21,446 nucleotides of DNA from a virus, in IMG/VR virus record IMGVR_UViG_3300044613_004029, positions 1 to 21,446 of that record. One strand, given 5' to 3'. Position numbers and translations under genes: made by a program. Shown here piece after piece: positions 1 through 7,312 of this stretch. How positions within the stretch are numbered: position 1 is the first letter of the stretch; every line of letters starts with the position of its first letter. The notes beneath the pieces are model-generated. The model saw nothing but the letters and a program-made list of their open reading frames with translations, was not told the DNA's origin and did not search any database.

Positions 1-2
1 CT

Positions 3-1064
3 AATTCTGTTTTTGCAGGTAATGAGCCAAAGTTCAATGGTGAGCTCACTAATTTGGACTTAATGAAAACTTTATCTTGGTATGCTCAAAATAAAGTTAC
101 AAAAGATTCATACAAATATGCTTCGGACTATTTTAAGAAAAAATTAAAACTAAATGCTGAAGATGCTTTAGATGGAAAATCTCCAACTTTTGGTTTTGTT
201 TGTAGAATACTTTTGAATGGGGGCGAATTACCAATTCAATACAGAAATTGGTTTCAGGATGAGGTTGAAAGTGTAAAGAAAAAACTTGAACAAAATAAAG
301 TTAAGGTAATTGTCAAGGTCGATGATTCAAATAAAGTGACCATTCAAGACCGAATAAAAGAAAAATCTTCTGAATGTATTGCTGAGTTGGAATCACAAAT
401 CGATCAATTAATCGAAACAGATTTTAAAGCAAATGTTTCACCTTATGCTGTGATGAACACCCTTGATATAAAATCGGTTCATGTTAAAATGATTCTTGAA
501 GAGTTCAAGAAAAAAAGAAATGAATTTGATGAAGTGATGAATACCGATGATAAGGATTTAAAAGAAGGTTATTCTAACTTCACAAAAACACAATTAAAGA
601 AGCTAATTGCTTATTGTGACCAAATTATTCTAGATTGTGGTAAAGTTACTGGTGAAGCAGCTAAGACTAGAAAGCCTCGAAAGAGAAAAGTAAAAACTGC
701 TGAACAGCTTGTCGGTAAAATGAAGTATTGTGCTGAGTTTGAAGAATTAAAGATTAAATCTGTTGAACCTAAATTGATTGTTGGTGTTATGCAACTTTGG
801 GTGTATAATACGAAAACAAGAAAACTAGGTTGTTATCATGCAGAAGATGCTGGTGGTTTAACTGTAAAAGGTTCCACGATACAAAATTTTAACGAAACAA
901 AATCTATTCAGAAAAAGCTTAGAAAACCCGAAGTGACGATACCAGAGGTTATGTCTGGTGGTAAAGTTTTTCTTCGGAATGTAATTGACGGAATCAAAGC
1001 TGTTCCTTCTGCTTTGACTGGAAGAATAAACGAAGATACTATTTTATTAAAGGTAAGCAAATGA
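3..1064 (+). CDS. Conserved-looking phage protein, 5' end outside window
   Basis: The reading frame is open to the left edge of the window, so the true start is not visible. A TTG at 54 and an ATG at 63 are possible internal starts, but the upstream codons read on as plausible protein. At least 354 residues are present. The protein is rich in Lys and Glu, with a basic patch (RKPRKRK, encoded near 670-690) between a helical N-terminal half and a C-terminal half richer in beta-type sequence. I recognise no enzymatic motif. The stop overlaps the next gene's start by ATGA, so the two are translationally coupled. It resembles uncharacterised proteins of T4-like phages from memory only; function unknown. 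Confidence 0.8.
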   Translation, partial: NSVFAGNEPKFNGELTNLDLMKTLSWYAQNKVTKDSYKYASDYFKKKLKLNAEDALDGKSPTFGFVCRILLNGGELPIQYRNWFQDEVESVKKKLEQNKVKVIVKVDDSNKVTIQDRIKEKSSECIAELESQIDQLIETDFKANVSPYAVMNTLDIKSVHVKMILEEFKKKRNEFDEVMNTDDKDLKEGYSNFTKTQLKKLIAYCDQIILDCGKVTGEAAKTRKPRKRKVKTAEQLVGKMKYCAEFEELKIKSVEPKLIVGVMQLWVYNTKTRKLGCYHAEDAGGLTVKGSTIQNFNETKSIQKKLRKPEVTIPEVMSGGKVFLRNVIDGIKAVPSALTGRINEDTILLKVSK

Positions 1065-1912
1065 AAATCGCTGTCTGTTCCGACCTTCATTTGGAATTTG
1101 GAGATTTAGACTTTCATAATGATGAGGGTGCTGATGTATTGGTTCTGAGTGGAGATATTTTAATTGCCTCTGAGCTAACCGATTTCGTATATGATGAATA
1201 CGAAAGTGCAATTATTCCTGCAACACAAAGTGTTCGTGAACGTGCAAAAAAATATTATGATTTTGTAGTTCGTTGTTCGGAAAGATTCCCTCATGTAATT
1301 CTTATCATGGGTAACCATGAACATTATCATGGAGACTTTCAGAAAAGTGCTAAGACTATTCGTGGGACTTTTGGTGATCTTCACAATGTGTATTTCCTAG
1401 ACAAAGAATGGACTATCATTAATGGTATTCTTTTCTTTGGTGGTACATTATGGACTGATATGAACCGTGAGGATCCAATTACACTTGCACAGATTCGTTT
1501 TACAATGAACGATTTTAATTGTGTTAAAAATGGTATTAAAACTGATGATAAGGATTATATCAATTTCATACCAGAGGATTCTGTGGAAGACCATAAAGCT
1601 TTTCTCAGTAAACTGGATGAGATTTTAGAATTGAATCCTAATTTGCCTGTTGTTGTTTGTGGCCACCATGCTCCGAGTAAAGCAAGTACACATCCTCGAT
1701 ACAAAAGTGAGTTTATCGTAAATGGTGCATACAGTAGCAATTTGGATGAGTATATTCTTGACCGTAGGCAGATTAAATTATGGACTCATGGCCATACGCA
1801 TGAGAGTTTCGACTACATGATTGGCACAACCCGCATTGTTTGTAATCCAAGAGGATACATAAACTATGAAGCTCGTGCTGATGAATTTAAACTAAAATAC
1901 GTGGAGATTTAA
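1061..1912 (+). CDS. Calcineurin-like metallophosphoesterase
   Basis: A 283-aa protein with the full set of calcineurin-type phosphoesterase motifs: D8-x-H10 in a SDLH start, G31-D32, GNHE at 84-87, a GHH box at 201-203, and GHTH at 244-247. These residues bind a di-metal centre that hydrolyses phosphomono- or diesters. Substrate cannot be read from sequence; phage relatives are usually annotated simply as metallophosphatases, and cyclic nucleotide, nucleotide or protein phosphate targets are all possible. There is no signal peptide, so it acts in the cytoplasm. The start overlaps the upstream stop by 4 nt, and the stop directly abuts the next ATG, indicating one transcript. Confidence 0.9.
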   Translation: MKIAVCSDLHLEFGDLDFHNDEGADVLVLSGDILIASELTDFVYDEYESAIIPATQSVRERAKKYYDFVVRCSERFPHVILIMGNHEHYHGDFQKSAKTIRGTFGDLHNVYFLDKEWTIINGILFFGGTLWTDMNREDPITLAQIRFTMNDFNCVKNGIKTDDKDYINFIPEDSVEDHKAFLSKLDEILELNPNLPVVVCGHHAPSKASTHPRYKSEFIVNGAYSSNLDEYILDRRQIKLWTHGHTHESFDYMIGTTRIVCNPRGYINYEARADEFKLKYVEI

Positions 1913-2344
1913 ATGATATATCTTGATGATGAACGTGACTATTCTCCGATGATTGAAGAGTGGGTTCGTTACTTTTACAATACGATGGATGGTGAATGGT
2001 TTGAACCTGGTGATGATTCTGGGTTTTCTCCATTTGGTGTCAAAATCATATTTGATGGTTACGGATATGATGAAGATACCAATGAAGAAAACTCGAATCC
2101 AAATATGATGTCTTTTGCCGTTTTTATACATAAGAATTCTTTGACGGAAGAGTTTCCACCACATGAACTAACTCCTTGGGCTCTGATACATAGACCAAAG
2201 GAAGAAGTTTGCATTTGGGCTTGGTACGATTTAGAAAACGATGAAGTGGAAGTTATCCCATTTGAAGATAACAATTCTACCGAATTAGATCATGGGTTTA
2301 TATACAATCTAATAACAGAAATACATAAAAAAACATACGAATAA
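1913..2344 (+). CDS. Small acidic protein of unknown function
   Basis: A 143-aa, strongly acidic protein with many Asp, Glu and aromatic residues and no recognisable motif, signal peptide or membrane segment. The ATG follows the phosphoesterase stop with no gap, so it must be translated from the same message. The gene ends just before the promoter of the RNase H gene, making it the last gene of the first transcription unit seen here. I do not recognise a family. Confidence 0.75.
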   Translation: MIYLDDERDYSPMIEEWVRYFYNTMDGEWFEPGDDSGFSPFGVKIIFDGYGYDEDTNEENSNPNMMSFAVFIHKNSLTEEFPPHELTPWALIHRPKEEVCIWAWYDLENDEVEVIPFEDNNSTELDHGFIYNLITEIHKKTYE

Positions 2345-2369
2345 TATTGCCTCTTTATCATTAAAATAG

Positions 2370-2378
2370 TGATATAAT
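2370..2378 (+). promoter_or_regulatory. Extended -10 promoter for RNase H, possibly leaderless
   Basis: TGATATAAT is a perfect extended -10 element (TGn plus TATAAT at 2373-2378). No good -35 lies at 16-18 nt; TTGCCT at 2347-2352 is 20 nt away. Only 6 nt separate the -10 from the ATG at 2385, so transcription would begin at or next to the start codon. Confidence 0.6.
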
Positions 2379-2384
2379 TTCCTC

Positions 2385-3233
2385 ATGATAATTTTCGATT
2401 TCAACCAAGTTGCAATTTCCAATCTCATGGAACAGATTGGTTCCTCAAAAACACAAGTTGAAGAGAACCTTGTTCGCCACATGATTTTGAATACCATTCG
2501 AACTTATGTAAAAAAGTTCAAAGAATCTCATGGGCCAGAAGTTGTCATTGCCTGCGACAACAAAAAATACTGGCGCCGTGAGATTTTTCCTAATTATAAA
2601 GCAAGTAGAAAAAAAATTCGTGAATCATCTGGTCACGATTGGGCTACGATCTTTGACTGTCTTGCCAAAATCAAACAAGAGCTAAAAGATTATTCTCCAT
2701 ACAAAGTGATTGATGTTGATACATGCGAAGCGGATGATATCATTGCTGTTTTGACGATGAAATATTCTGCTTCACAGAAAGTTATGATTCTTTCTTCAGA
2801 TAAGGATTTTGCTCAACTACAAAAGTTTCCTAATGTTGAACAATTTTCTCCTATTCTGAAAAAATATATCAAAGAACCCTTTCCTGCCGCACAACTTAAA
2901 CAATTGATTATTCGTGGTGATAAAGGTGATGGTATTCCAAACATTCTCTCAAACGATGATGTTTTTGTTTCTGGTGGCCGACAACGACCAATTACTGAGG
3001 AAAAAATTATCAAGTGGATGAATCAAGCACCAGTAGATTTTTGTAATGAAGAAATGCTTCGTAATTTTTCACGTAATGAAACGCTAATTGATTTAACTAA
3101 AATACCCGGAAGTCTGAAAGAATCGATACTAGATAGCTTTGAAAACACAAAGGCTAATTCTAAACAGAGGTTCATGACCTACATGATTGAAAACCGCCTA
3201 AAAAACTTAATTGAAGTGATTGATGAATTCTAA
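2385..3233 (+). CDS. rnh: RNase H, T4-type 5'-3' exonuclease (FEN-1 family)
   Basis: A 282-aa protein closely following T4 RNase H from end to end, as judged from remembered sequence. This enzyme removes RNA primers and flaps from Okazaki fragments, working with gp32. Conserved acidic metal ligands are visible: D5 in the opening beta strand, D58 (ACDN), the E116-D117-D118 cluster, D139 and D141 (SSDKD), and D179 and D182 (RGDKGDG). It is slightly shorter than T4 RNase H (about 305 aa), mainly at the N-terminus. It has its own promoter and no visible Shine-Dalgarno. The stop shares a base with the next ATG (TAATG). In T4 rnh sits beside dsbA; here dsbA is about 15 kb away. Confidence 0.92.
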   Translation: MIIFDFNQVAISNLMEQIGSSKTQVEENLVRHMILNTIRTYVKKFKESHGPEVVIACDNKKYWRREIFPNYKASRKKIRESSGHDWATIFDCLAKIKQELKDYSPYKVIDVDTCEADDIIAVLTMKYSASQKVMILSSDKDFAQLQKFPNVEQFSPILKKYIKEPFPAAQLKQLIIRGDKGDGIPNILSNDDVFVSGGRQRPITEEKIIKWMNQAPVDFCNEEMLRNFSRNETLIDLTKIPGSLKESILDSFENTKANSKQRFMTYMIENRLKNLIEVIDEF

Positions 3234-3655
3234 TGCTAAAAAATAAATTATATACCGAAATCCTACAAGAGTTTGATGAAGCTAAAACTCGAGCGGATAA
3301 AATTGCAGTATTGAGAGAATATGGTCACGAAAGGTTCCGTGAATTTCTTAGATATTGTTTCGACCCACAAATAGAGTTTGATGTTGTTTTACCAGAAAAA
3401 TACAGGCCGGCGCCAGAACCCGCTGGTCTGAATTATTCTTACCTACATATCGAAGTTCCAAAACTATACAAGTTTATCAAGAATCATCCAAAAAGGCCGG
3501 CTGGTTATACTGGGAAAAAACAAACACAAGATATTCTTGTCTTACTGGAATCTTTACACAAAGATGAAGCAATTCTCTTGGTTAAGATGATTAAGAAAGA
3601 TTTGAGTATTAAATTTCTCACCGAAAAAATCTTAGAAGAAGCATACGGAAAATAA
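3233..3655 (+). CDS. DUF6433-like conserved phage protein
   Basis: A 140-aa protein that I match from memory to the DUF6433 family of T4-like phages. Characteristic segments are REYGHERFREFLRYCFDP near residues 28-45, a Pro-rich EKYRPAPEPAGLNY stretch, and KKQTQDILVLLESLHKDEA in the C-terminal half. It is small and helical, with no catalytic motif. The function is unknown. It is coupled to RNase H by a TAATG overlap and followed after one base by the nucleotidylyltransferase, so it probably shares the RNase H transcript. The assignment rests on remembered similarity and not on a search. Confidence 0.75.
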   Translation: MLKNKLYTEILQEFDEAKTRADKIAVLREYGHERFREFLRYCFDPQIEFDVVLPEKYRPAPEPAGLNYSYLHIEVPKLYKFIKNHPKRPAGYTGKKQTQDILVLLESLHKDEAILLVKMIKKDLSIKFLTEKILEEAYGK

Positions 3656-3656
3656 A

Positions 3657-4097
3657 ATGAAAATTGTCATTGTTTCTGGTGGTTTTGATCCTGTACATTC
3701 TGGCCACATAGCACTTTTTCGTGAGGCAGCTGGTCTTGGTGACAAACTCATTGTTGGTGTAAATTCAGATGAATGGTTAACCCGCAAAAAAGGTAAACCA
3801 TTCATGCCACTAAAAGAAAGAAAAGTTGTTCTAGAATCAATCAAATGGATTGATGAAGTGTGGGAATTTGATGATTCTGACGATAGCGCTTGTGAATTAA
3901 TCGAATCGGTTATGGGACACTACAAAAAAATTATGCCGATTTATATTCCTTTAGAAATCATTTTTGCAAATGGTGGAGATAGAAACGAATCGAACAATGC
4001 AGAAATAAAAGTTCAGGGAGTTAAGTTTGTATATGGAGTTGGTGGCAGTGACAAAAGAAATTCATCATCTTGGTTATTGAGGAAATGGAATGAATGA
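3657..4097 (+). CDS. Cytidylyltransferase-like nucleotidyltransferase
   Basis: A 146-aa protein with the nucleotidylyltransferase signature GGFDPVHSGH at residues 8-17; its HxGH motif binds the triphosphate of CTP or ATP. A later NSSSWLL segment replaces the usual ISSTxI motif. The family (glycerol-3-phosphate cytidylyltransferase, HldE C-terminal domain and relatives) activates small phosphorylated sugars or alcohols by transfer of NMP. Length is normal for a stand-alone domain. It is followed by a glycosyltransferase and two sugar epimerases, so activation of a sugar precursor for glycan synthesis is a reasonable inference. The exact substrate and nucleotide cannot be determined. Confidence 0.85.
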   Translation: MKIVIVSGGFDPVHSGHIALFREAAGLGDKLIVGVNSDEWLTRKKGKPFMPLKERKVVLESIKWIDEVWEFDDSDDSACELIESVMGHYKKIMPIYIPLEIIFANGGDRNESNNAEIKVQGVKFVYGVGGSDKRNSSSWLLRKWNE

Positions 4098-4239
4098 TGG
4101 TGGAAAAGGTTCAAAACCTAGACCTATTGAAATACCCCGTGAAAAATTCAACGATAACTGGGATAAAATTTTTGGTAAAAAGGTGAAAAATGAAAGTAGC
4201 AGTAGTAACTCCAACAATCGGAGCAAAGACACTAAGTGA
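4090..4239 (+). CDS. Small conserved phage protein (MNDGGKGSKPRP family)
   Basis: A 49-aa protein starting at the ATG overlapping the end of the nucleotidylyltransferase. It begins MNDGGKGSKPRP and continues to NWDKIFGKK. Short proteins with this GGKGSxPRP start and a WDxIFG segment are, as I recall, common in T4-like phages. The last 50 nt overlap the glycosyltransferase gene out of frame, giving a low-complexity Ser/Asn tail. The GT start codon and ribosome-binding region therefore lie inside this gene. Function unknown. Confidence 0.7.
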   Translation: MNDGGKGSKPRPIEIPREKFNDNWDKIFGKKVKNESSSSNSNNRSKDTK

Positions 4240-4942
4240 TTGTATTCAATCTGTTGATTCGCAAACACATGAAGATTTAGTTCATTATCTTTTTCTTGAT
4301 GGTAGAGAATATGAAAGTAAAATTTGGCATCAACTTGAAGGCGCATCAAAGATCAAAACGATCCGTCTTGAAGAAAATGTTGGAAAAGGTTGGTATGGTC
4401 ATCGTGTATATGCTGCATGTAGCTTTCTTGTTAATGCTGATGTTATATGTTATCTCGATGAGGACAATTGGATCGAGCCTAATCATGTTGAGAACCTTGT
4501 ACAGAAGATTCAACAAGGAAATGACTGGGCATACTCTTTAAGAAAAATCTATGATAAAGATGGTAACTACATTTGTGAGGACAACTGTGAATCGCTTGGT
4601 AAATGGCCTGTATATTTTAATGATTCGGTATTCCATATTGATACCTCAAGTTTTGCTATTCGTCGTGATGTTGCTGTTAGGATTGGGCATGCTTGGTACG
4701 GCCAGTGGGGCGCCGATAGACAGTTTTTCCAAACATTAAAAACACACTTCACCCGATATGATTGCACAAATAAACATTCTTTGTGTTATCGTTTAGATGG
4801 AAATCCTAATTCTGTAAATAAAGAATTTTTCGACAACGGAAATTCTGTTATGCAAGAAAAATATGGAGAAGATTTTCCTTGGAAAAAAGAAAGTAATTAC
4901 ACTAAGGTAGAGATTGCTCCTGGTCTAAGAATTTTGAAATGA
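4190..4942 (+). CDS. Family 2 (GT-A) glycosyltransferase
   Basis: A 250-aa protein with GT-A fold hallmarks: an N-terminal strand and loop VAVVTPTIGAKTL, a QSVDSQTHEDL helix, and an acidic DxD-type motif LDED at residues 89-92 that would hold metal and the nucleotide sugar. Aromatic segments such as WYGQWGADRQFF near 190-200 are likely acceptor-site elements. It transfers a sugar from a nucleotide donor to an unknown acceptor, possibly lipopolysaccharide, a virion protein or modified DNA. There is no membrane segment. It overlaps the next gene by ATGA at 4939-4942. The neighbouring RmlC-like and GalE-like genes suggest that the phage makes its own donor sugar. Confidence 0.88.
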   Translation: MKVAVVTPTIGAKTLSDCIQSVDSQTHEDLVHYLFLDGREYESKIWHQLEGASKIKTIRLEENVGKGWYGHRVYAACSFLVNADVICYLDEDNWIEPNHVENLVQKIQQGNDWAYSLRKIYDKDGNYICEDNCESLGKWPVYFNDSVFHIDTSSFAIRRDVAVRIGHAWYGQWGADRQFFQTLKTHFTRYDCTNKHSLCYRLDGNPNSVNKEFFDNGNSVMQEKYGEDFPWKKESNYTKVEIAPGLRILK

Positions 4943-5436
4943 TAGTTGAAGATACTGAAATATCTGGTGTTAAATTAATTAAGCCAGTTGTGCATGAAGA
5001 TTTTCGTGGCACAAACTTTGAATCGTTCAATAAGTTTGAATATCATCATGATGGTATAACAGAATCTTTTGTGGTAGATAGTATTTCAACTTCTCGTAAA
5101 CATGTGCTTCGTGGCATTCATGGAGATTCTAGAACAACTAAATTGATATCGTGCTTGTATGGAACTATTTACTTTGTTGTTCTTGATAAAAGAGAAGATT
5201 CCAAAACATTCAATCAATGGATATCTTTTACTTTATCAGATCGAAACAAACACCAAGTTTTAGTTCCACCTGGATGTGGTAATGCTCATTTGGTAATGTC
5301 TGATGAATGTGTATTCAGTTATAAACTGGACGCTCATTATGAAAGGTCAACACAGTTTACCATCAAGTGGAACGATGATAGATATGGAATATACTGGCCG
5401 ATAAAACATCCAATATTATCTGAACGTGATGGCTAA
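4939..5436 (+). CDS. dTDP-4-dehydrorhamnose 3,5-epimerase-like protein (RmlC family)
   Basis: A 165-aa cupin-fold protein with the RmlC pattern: D21-FRG near the start, the LRGIHGD motif with the catalytic-type H61, VPPGCGNAHLV at 109-119, and a C-terminal IKWNDDRYGIYWP followed by LSERD. RmlC enzymes invert C3 and C5 of a 4-keto-dTDP sugar. The protein is a little shorter than bacterial RmlC (about 180 aa). A related 3-epimerase or non-catalytic cupin activity is possible. It overlaps the glycosyltransferase upstream and the epimerase downstream, so the three are clearly co-expressed. Confidence 0.88.
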   Translation: MIVEDTEISGVKLIKPVVHEDFRGTNFESFNKFEYHHDGITESFVVDSISTSRKHVLRGIHGDSRTTKLISCLYGTIYFVVLDKREDSKTFNQWISFTLSDRNKHQVLVPPGCGNAHLVMSDECVFSYKLDAHYERSTQFTIKWNDDRYGIYWPIKHPILSERDG

Positions 5437-6382
5437 ATCAAAATCTGCTTTCGTGACCGGAGGTTTCGGTTATCTTGGTTCTCATCTATGCAAGATGTTA
5501 ATTGAAAATGGATGGACTGTTTCCGTTTTTGATATTAAGAAACCTACCCATCCATACTGGAATCATTCCTTTTGCGGTGATGTTTGTAACAAAAAGGAAT
5601 TAACTCATTCTTTCTGGTTGGCTCCAGATGTTGATGTGGTTTTTCACCTTGCTGGTTTAATAGACATAGCAGAATCCGTTTCTTTTCCATCAAAGTATTT
5701 TTTAAACAACGCTGCAGGAACCTCTGTCGTTTTAGAGGTGATGAGAAACTTCAAAGTCGATAAAATAATTTATTCATCAACTGCTGGATTGTACAGATCG
5801 AGTGAAGAACCACTCACTGAAAAATCTCCACTAAATCCAGATAACAATCCCTATGCGGCTAGTAAATACTGCTCAGAAATATCAATTCGAAATTCAGACA
5901 TCAAACATGTGATATTCAGATATTTCAATCTAGCTGGCGCTGATGAATCTGGTTTAATAGGTGAAGATCACGAACCAGAAACACATCTGATTCCAAAAAT
6001 ATTGCAAAATCTAAATATGATTAAGATATATGGAAACGATTACAATACACCAGATGGGACCTGTATTCGTGATTATGTGCATGTAAACGATGTATCAACA
6101 GCGCATTTGAAAGCGGCTGAATACCTTTTTGAAGGAAAAGATTCAATTACTATGAACCTAGGAACAGGTAAAGGTCAATCCGTTTTGGAAGTAGTAAACA
6201 AGGTAAAAGAACTTACAAAAGAAAACATAAAAATCAATTTTCACTCTCGCCGCCCAGGCGACCCTCCCAGGTTAGTAGCCGACATATCGTTAGCAGAACA
6301 AACTATTCAATATCAACCAAAATATACTTTAACCGACATAATTCAAACGGCGAGACTTTGGCACAAAAATGAAAAAGGATGA
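5429..6382 (+). CDS. NAD-dependent sugar epimerase, GalE-like (extended SDR)
   Basis: A 317-aa extended short-chain dehydrogenase. The Rossmann motif GGFGYLG lies at residues 11-17, SST at 116-118, and the catalytic Y142-x3-K146 pair follows. RYFNLAGAD, GEDHEPETHLIP and GTCIRDYVHVNDV are typical of UDP-glucose 4-epimerase. It most likely interconverts UDP-glucose and UDP-galactose or an N-acetyl analogue using bound NAD. A GTG at 5426 directly precedes the chosen ATG and could also serve as start. It overlaps the RmlC-like gene by 8 nt and the ClpP-like gene by 14 nt. Confidence 0.92.
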   Translation: MAKSKSAFVTGGFGYLGSHLCKMLIENGWTVSVFDIKKPTHPYWNHSFCGDVCNKKELTHSFWLAPDVDVVFHLAGLIDIAESVSFPSKYFLNNAAGTSVVLEVMRNFKVDKIIYSSTAGLYRSSEEPLTEKSPLNPDNNPYAASKYCSEISIRNSDIKHVIFRYFNLAGADESGLIGEDHEPETHLIPKILQNLNMIKIYGNDYNTPDGTCIRDYVHVNDVSTAHLKAAEYLFEGKDSITMNLGTGKGQSVLEVVNKVKELTKENIKINFHSRRPGDPPRLVADISLAEQTIQYQPKYTLTDIIQTARLWHKNEKG

Positions 6383-6929
6383 TGATTCGATAGGTGTTGT
6401 GGAAAAAATTCAAAACACTCTTTTAAAAAATCACATACATTATCTTTACGGCGATATAGATGAACAAAACACAGCCGAAGTGATAAAGTGGATAATACAT
6501 GAGAATCTTTCTGGTACAAATAAAGAACTTCAATTGATGATTAATTCCAACGGAGGCAATTTGCCAGACGCTTTTGCTTTAATTGAAGTTATGAAAAAAT
6601 CTAACAATCCTATTACAACTATTGGAATAGGTTCTGTTTGCTCTTCTGCATTTTTGATTTTTGCAGCTGGTCATAAAGGAAAAAGATTGATTGGTAAAAA
6701 TACAACTATTTTATGCCATCAGTTTAGTAATGAACATTCCGGAAAATACCATGACCTTAAAGCATCAATTCGTGAAAATGAATTGGTGAATAATAGAATG
6801 ATTAAAATCTTGGAAGAGTGTACAGAGTTGGATGCAAGAACAATCAAAAGTAAGCTTTTATGTCCTACTGATGTTTGGCTTACGGCTGATGAACTTGTAG
6901 AATTGGGTGTCGCTGACGATATCTTTTAG
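6369..6929 (+). CDS. ClpP-like serine protease
   Basis: A 186-aa ClpP/crotonase-fold protease. The triad is placed as in ClpP: nucleophile S92 in GSVCSSAF, H117 in LCHQF, and D168 in CPTDVW. The oxyanion-loop SNGGN lies at 60-64 and the C-terminal LTADELVELGVADDI is typical. There is no ClpP propeptide and the length is close to mature ClpP. ClpP forms tetradecamers that degrade substrates delivered by ClpX or ClpA. A phage copy could replace or reprogramme host ClpP, or act in prohead maturation. The window contains no Clp ATPase, so it would need the host's. It shares the sugar-cassette transcript by overlap. Confidence 0.9.
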   Translation: MKKDDDSIGVVEKIQNTLLKNHIHYLYGDIDEQNTAEVIKWIIHENLSGTNKELQLMINSNGGNLPDAFALIEVMKKSNNPITTIGIGSVCSSAFLIFAAGHKGKRLIGKNTTILCHQFSNEHSGKYHDLKASIRENELVNNRMIKILEECTELDARTIKSKLLCPTDVWLTADELVELGVADDIF

Positions 6930-6938
6930 AGGGAGCGT

Positions 6939-7088
6939 ATGTTTACTGGCGGTAAAAAAATAGAAAAGACACAAAAAACTAAATTTAGAAAGAACCAAGA
7001 ACGTGAAGGTCAAGGTTCTAAAAAACAAAAGCACCACGATAAATCTTTTTATCGTTTGATGCGAGAGGAGAAAGAAAATGTCGTATAG
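6939..7088 (+). CDS. Small basic protein (49 aa)
   Basis: A 49-aa protein starting at ATG 6939 behind the GGGAG Shine-Dalgarno at 6931-6935. It is highly basic and charged (MFTGGKKIEK...), with a central run of Lys, Arg, Gln and His, and no hydrophobic segment. Such composition suggests nucleic-acid or ribosome binding, but that is inference. It follows the ClpP-like gene by 9 nt and overlaps the next small gene by 11 nt in another frame. No family recognised. Confidence 0.6.
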   Translation: MFTGGKKIEKTQKTKFRKNQEREGQGSKKQKHHDKSFYRLMREEKENVV

Positions 7089-7254
7089 AGATCAAATCAA
7101 AAAACGAATCATTGAGCTAGAAGCAAAGATAGCTGAGTCCAATATCGATAAGGTTCAATTAGACAGCCTACGCTCAGAATTAGCACGTTTAAATTTACAG
7201 GATTTTGAGGAAGATATGCGTACTGAAAGTAGCCAACAATTGTTGAAGGGATAA
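7078..7254 (+). CDS. Small coiled-coil protein (58 aa)
   Basis: A 58-aa protein beginning at ATG 7078 behind a GAGGAG ribosome-binding site. Residues 8-50 show heptad-like spacing of Ile/Leu with charged residues (IIELEAKI, LRSELARLNL), predicting a coiled coil. It ends directly at the first operator-like palindrome (7255-7272), so it is the last gene of the upstream unit. Function unknown. Confidence 0.65.
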   Translation: MSYRDQIKKRIIELEAKIAESNIDKVQLDSLRSELARLNLQDFEEDMRTESSQQLLKG

Positions 7255-7272
7255 TGTTGTAAAAATACAACA
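7255..7272 (+). promoter_or_regulatory. Operator-like palindrome, copy A
   Basis: TGTTGT-N6-ACAACA, a perfect palindrome that also extends by one base pair inward. It ends 6 nt before the -35 box at 7279. It lacks a following T-run, so an intrinsic terminator is unlikely. It belongs to a family of four such sites in this window. Confidence 0.65.
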
Positions 7273-7278
7273 GCCCCC

Positions 7279-7306
7279 TTGACAATGCCATTGGTTAGTG
7301 TACAAT
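7279..7306 (+). promoter_or_regulatory. Sigma70 promoter for SWIM protein, leaderless geometry
   Basis: TTGACA at 7279-7284 is a perfect -35 and TACAAT at 7301-7306 a good -10, with a 16-nt spacer. The ATG at 7313 lies only 6 nt beyond the -10, so the transcript would begin at or beside the start codon. Confidence 0.8.
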
Positions 7307-7312
7307 AGTGGC

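Noticed and set aside
2538-2558. Inverted repeat GTTGTC-N9-GACAAC inside the RNase H gene
   Set aside because: Different spacing from the operator-like family, internal to a conserved coding sequence, no adjacent promoter; likely chance.
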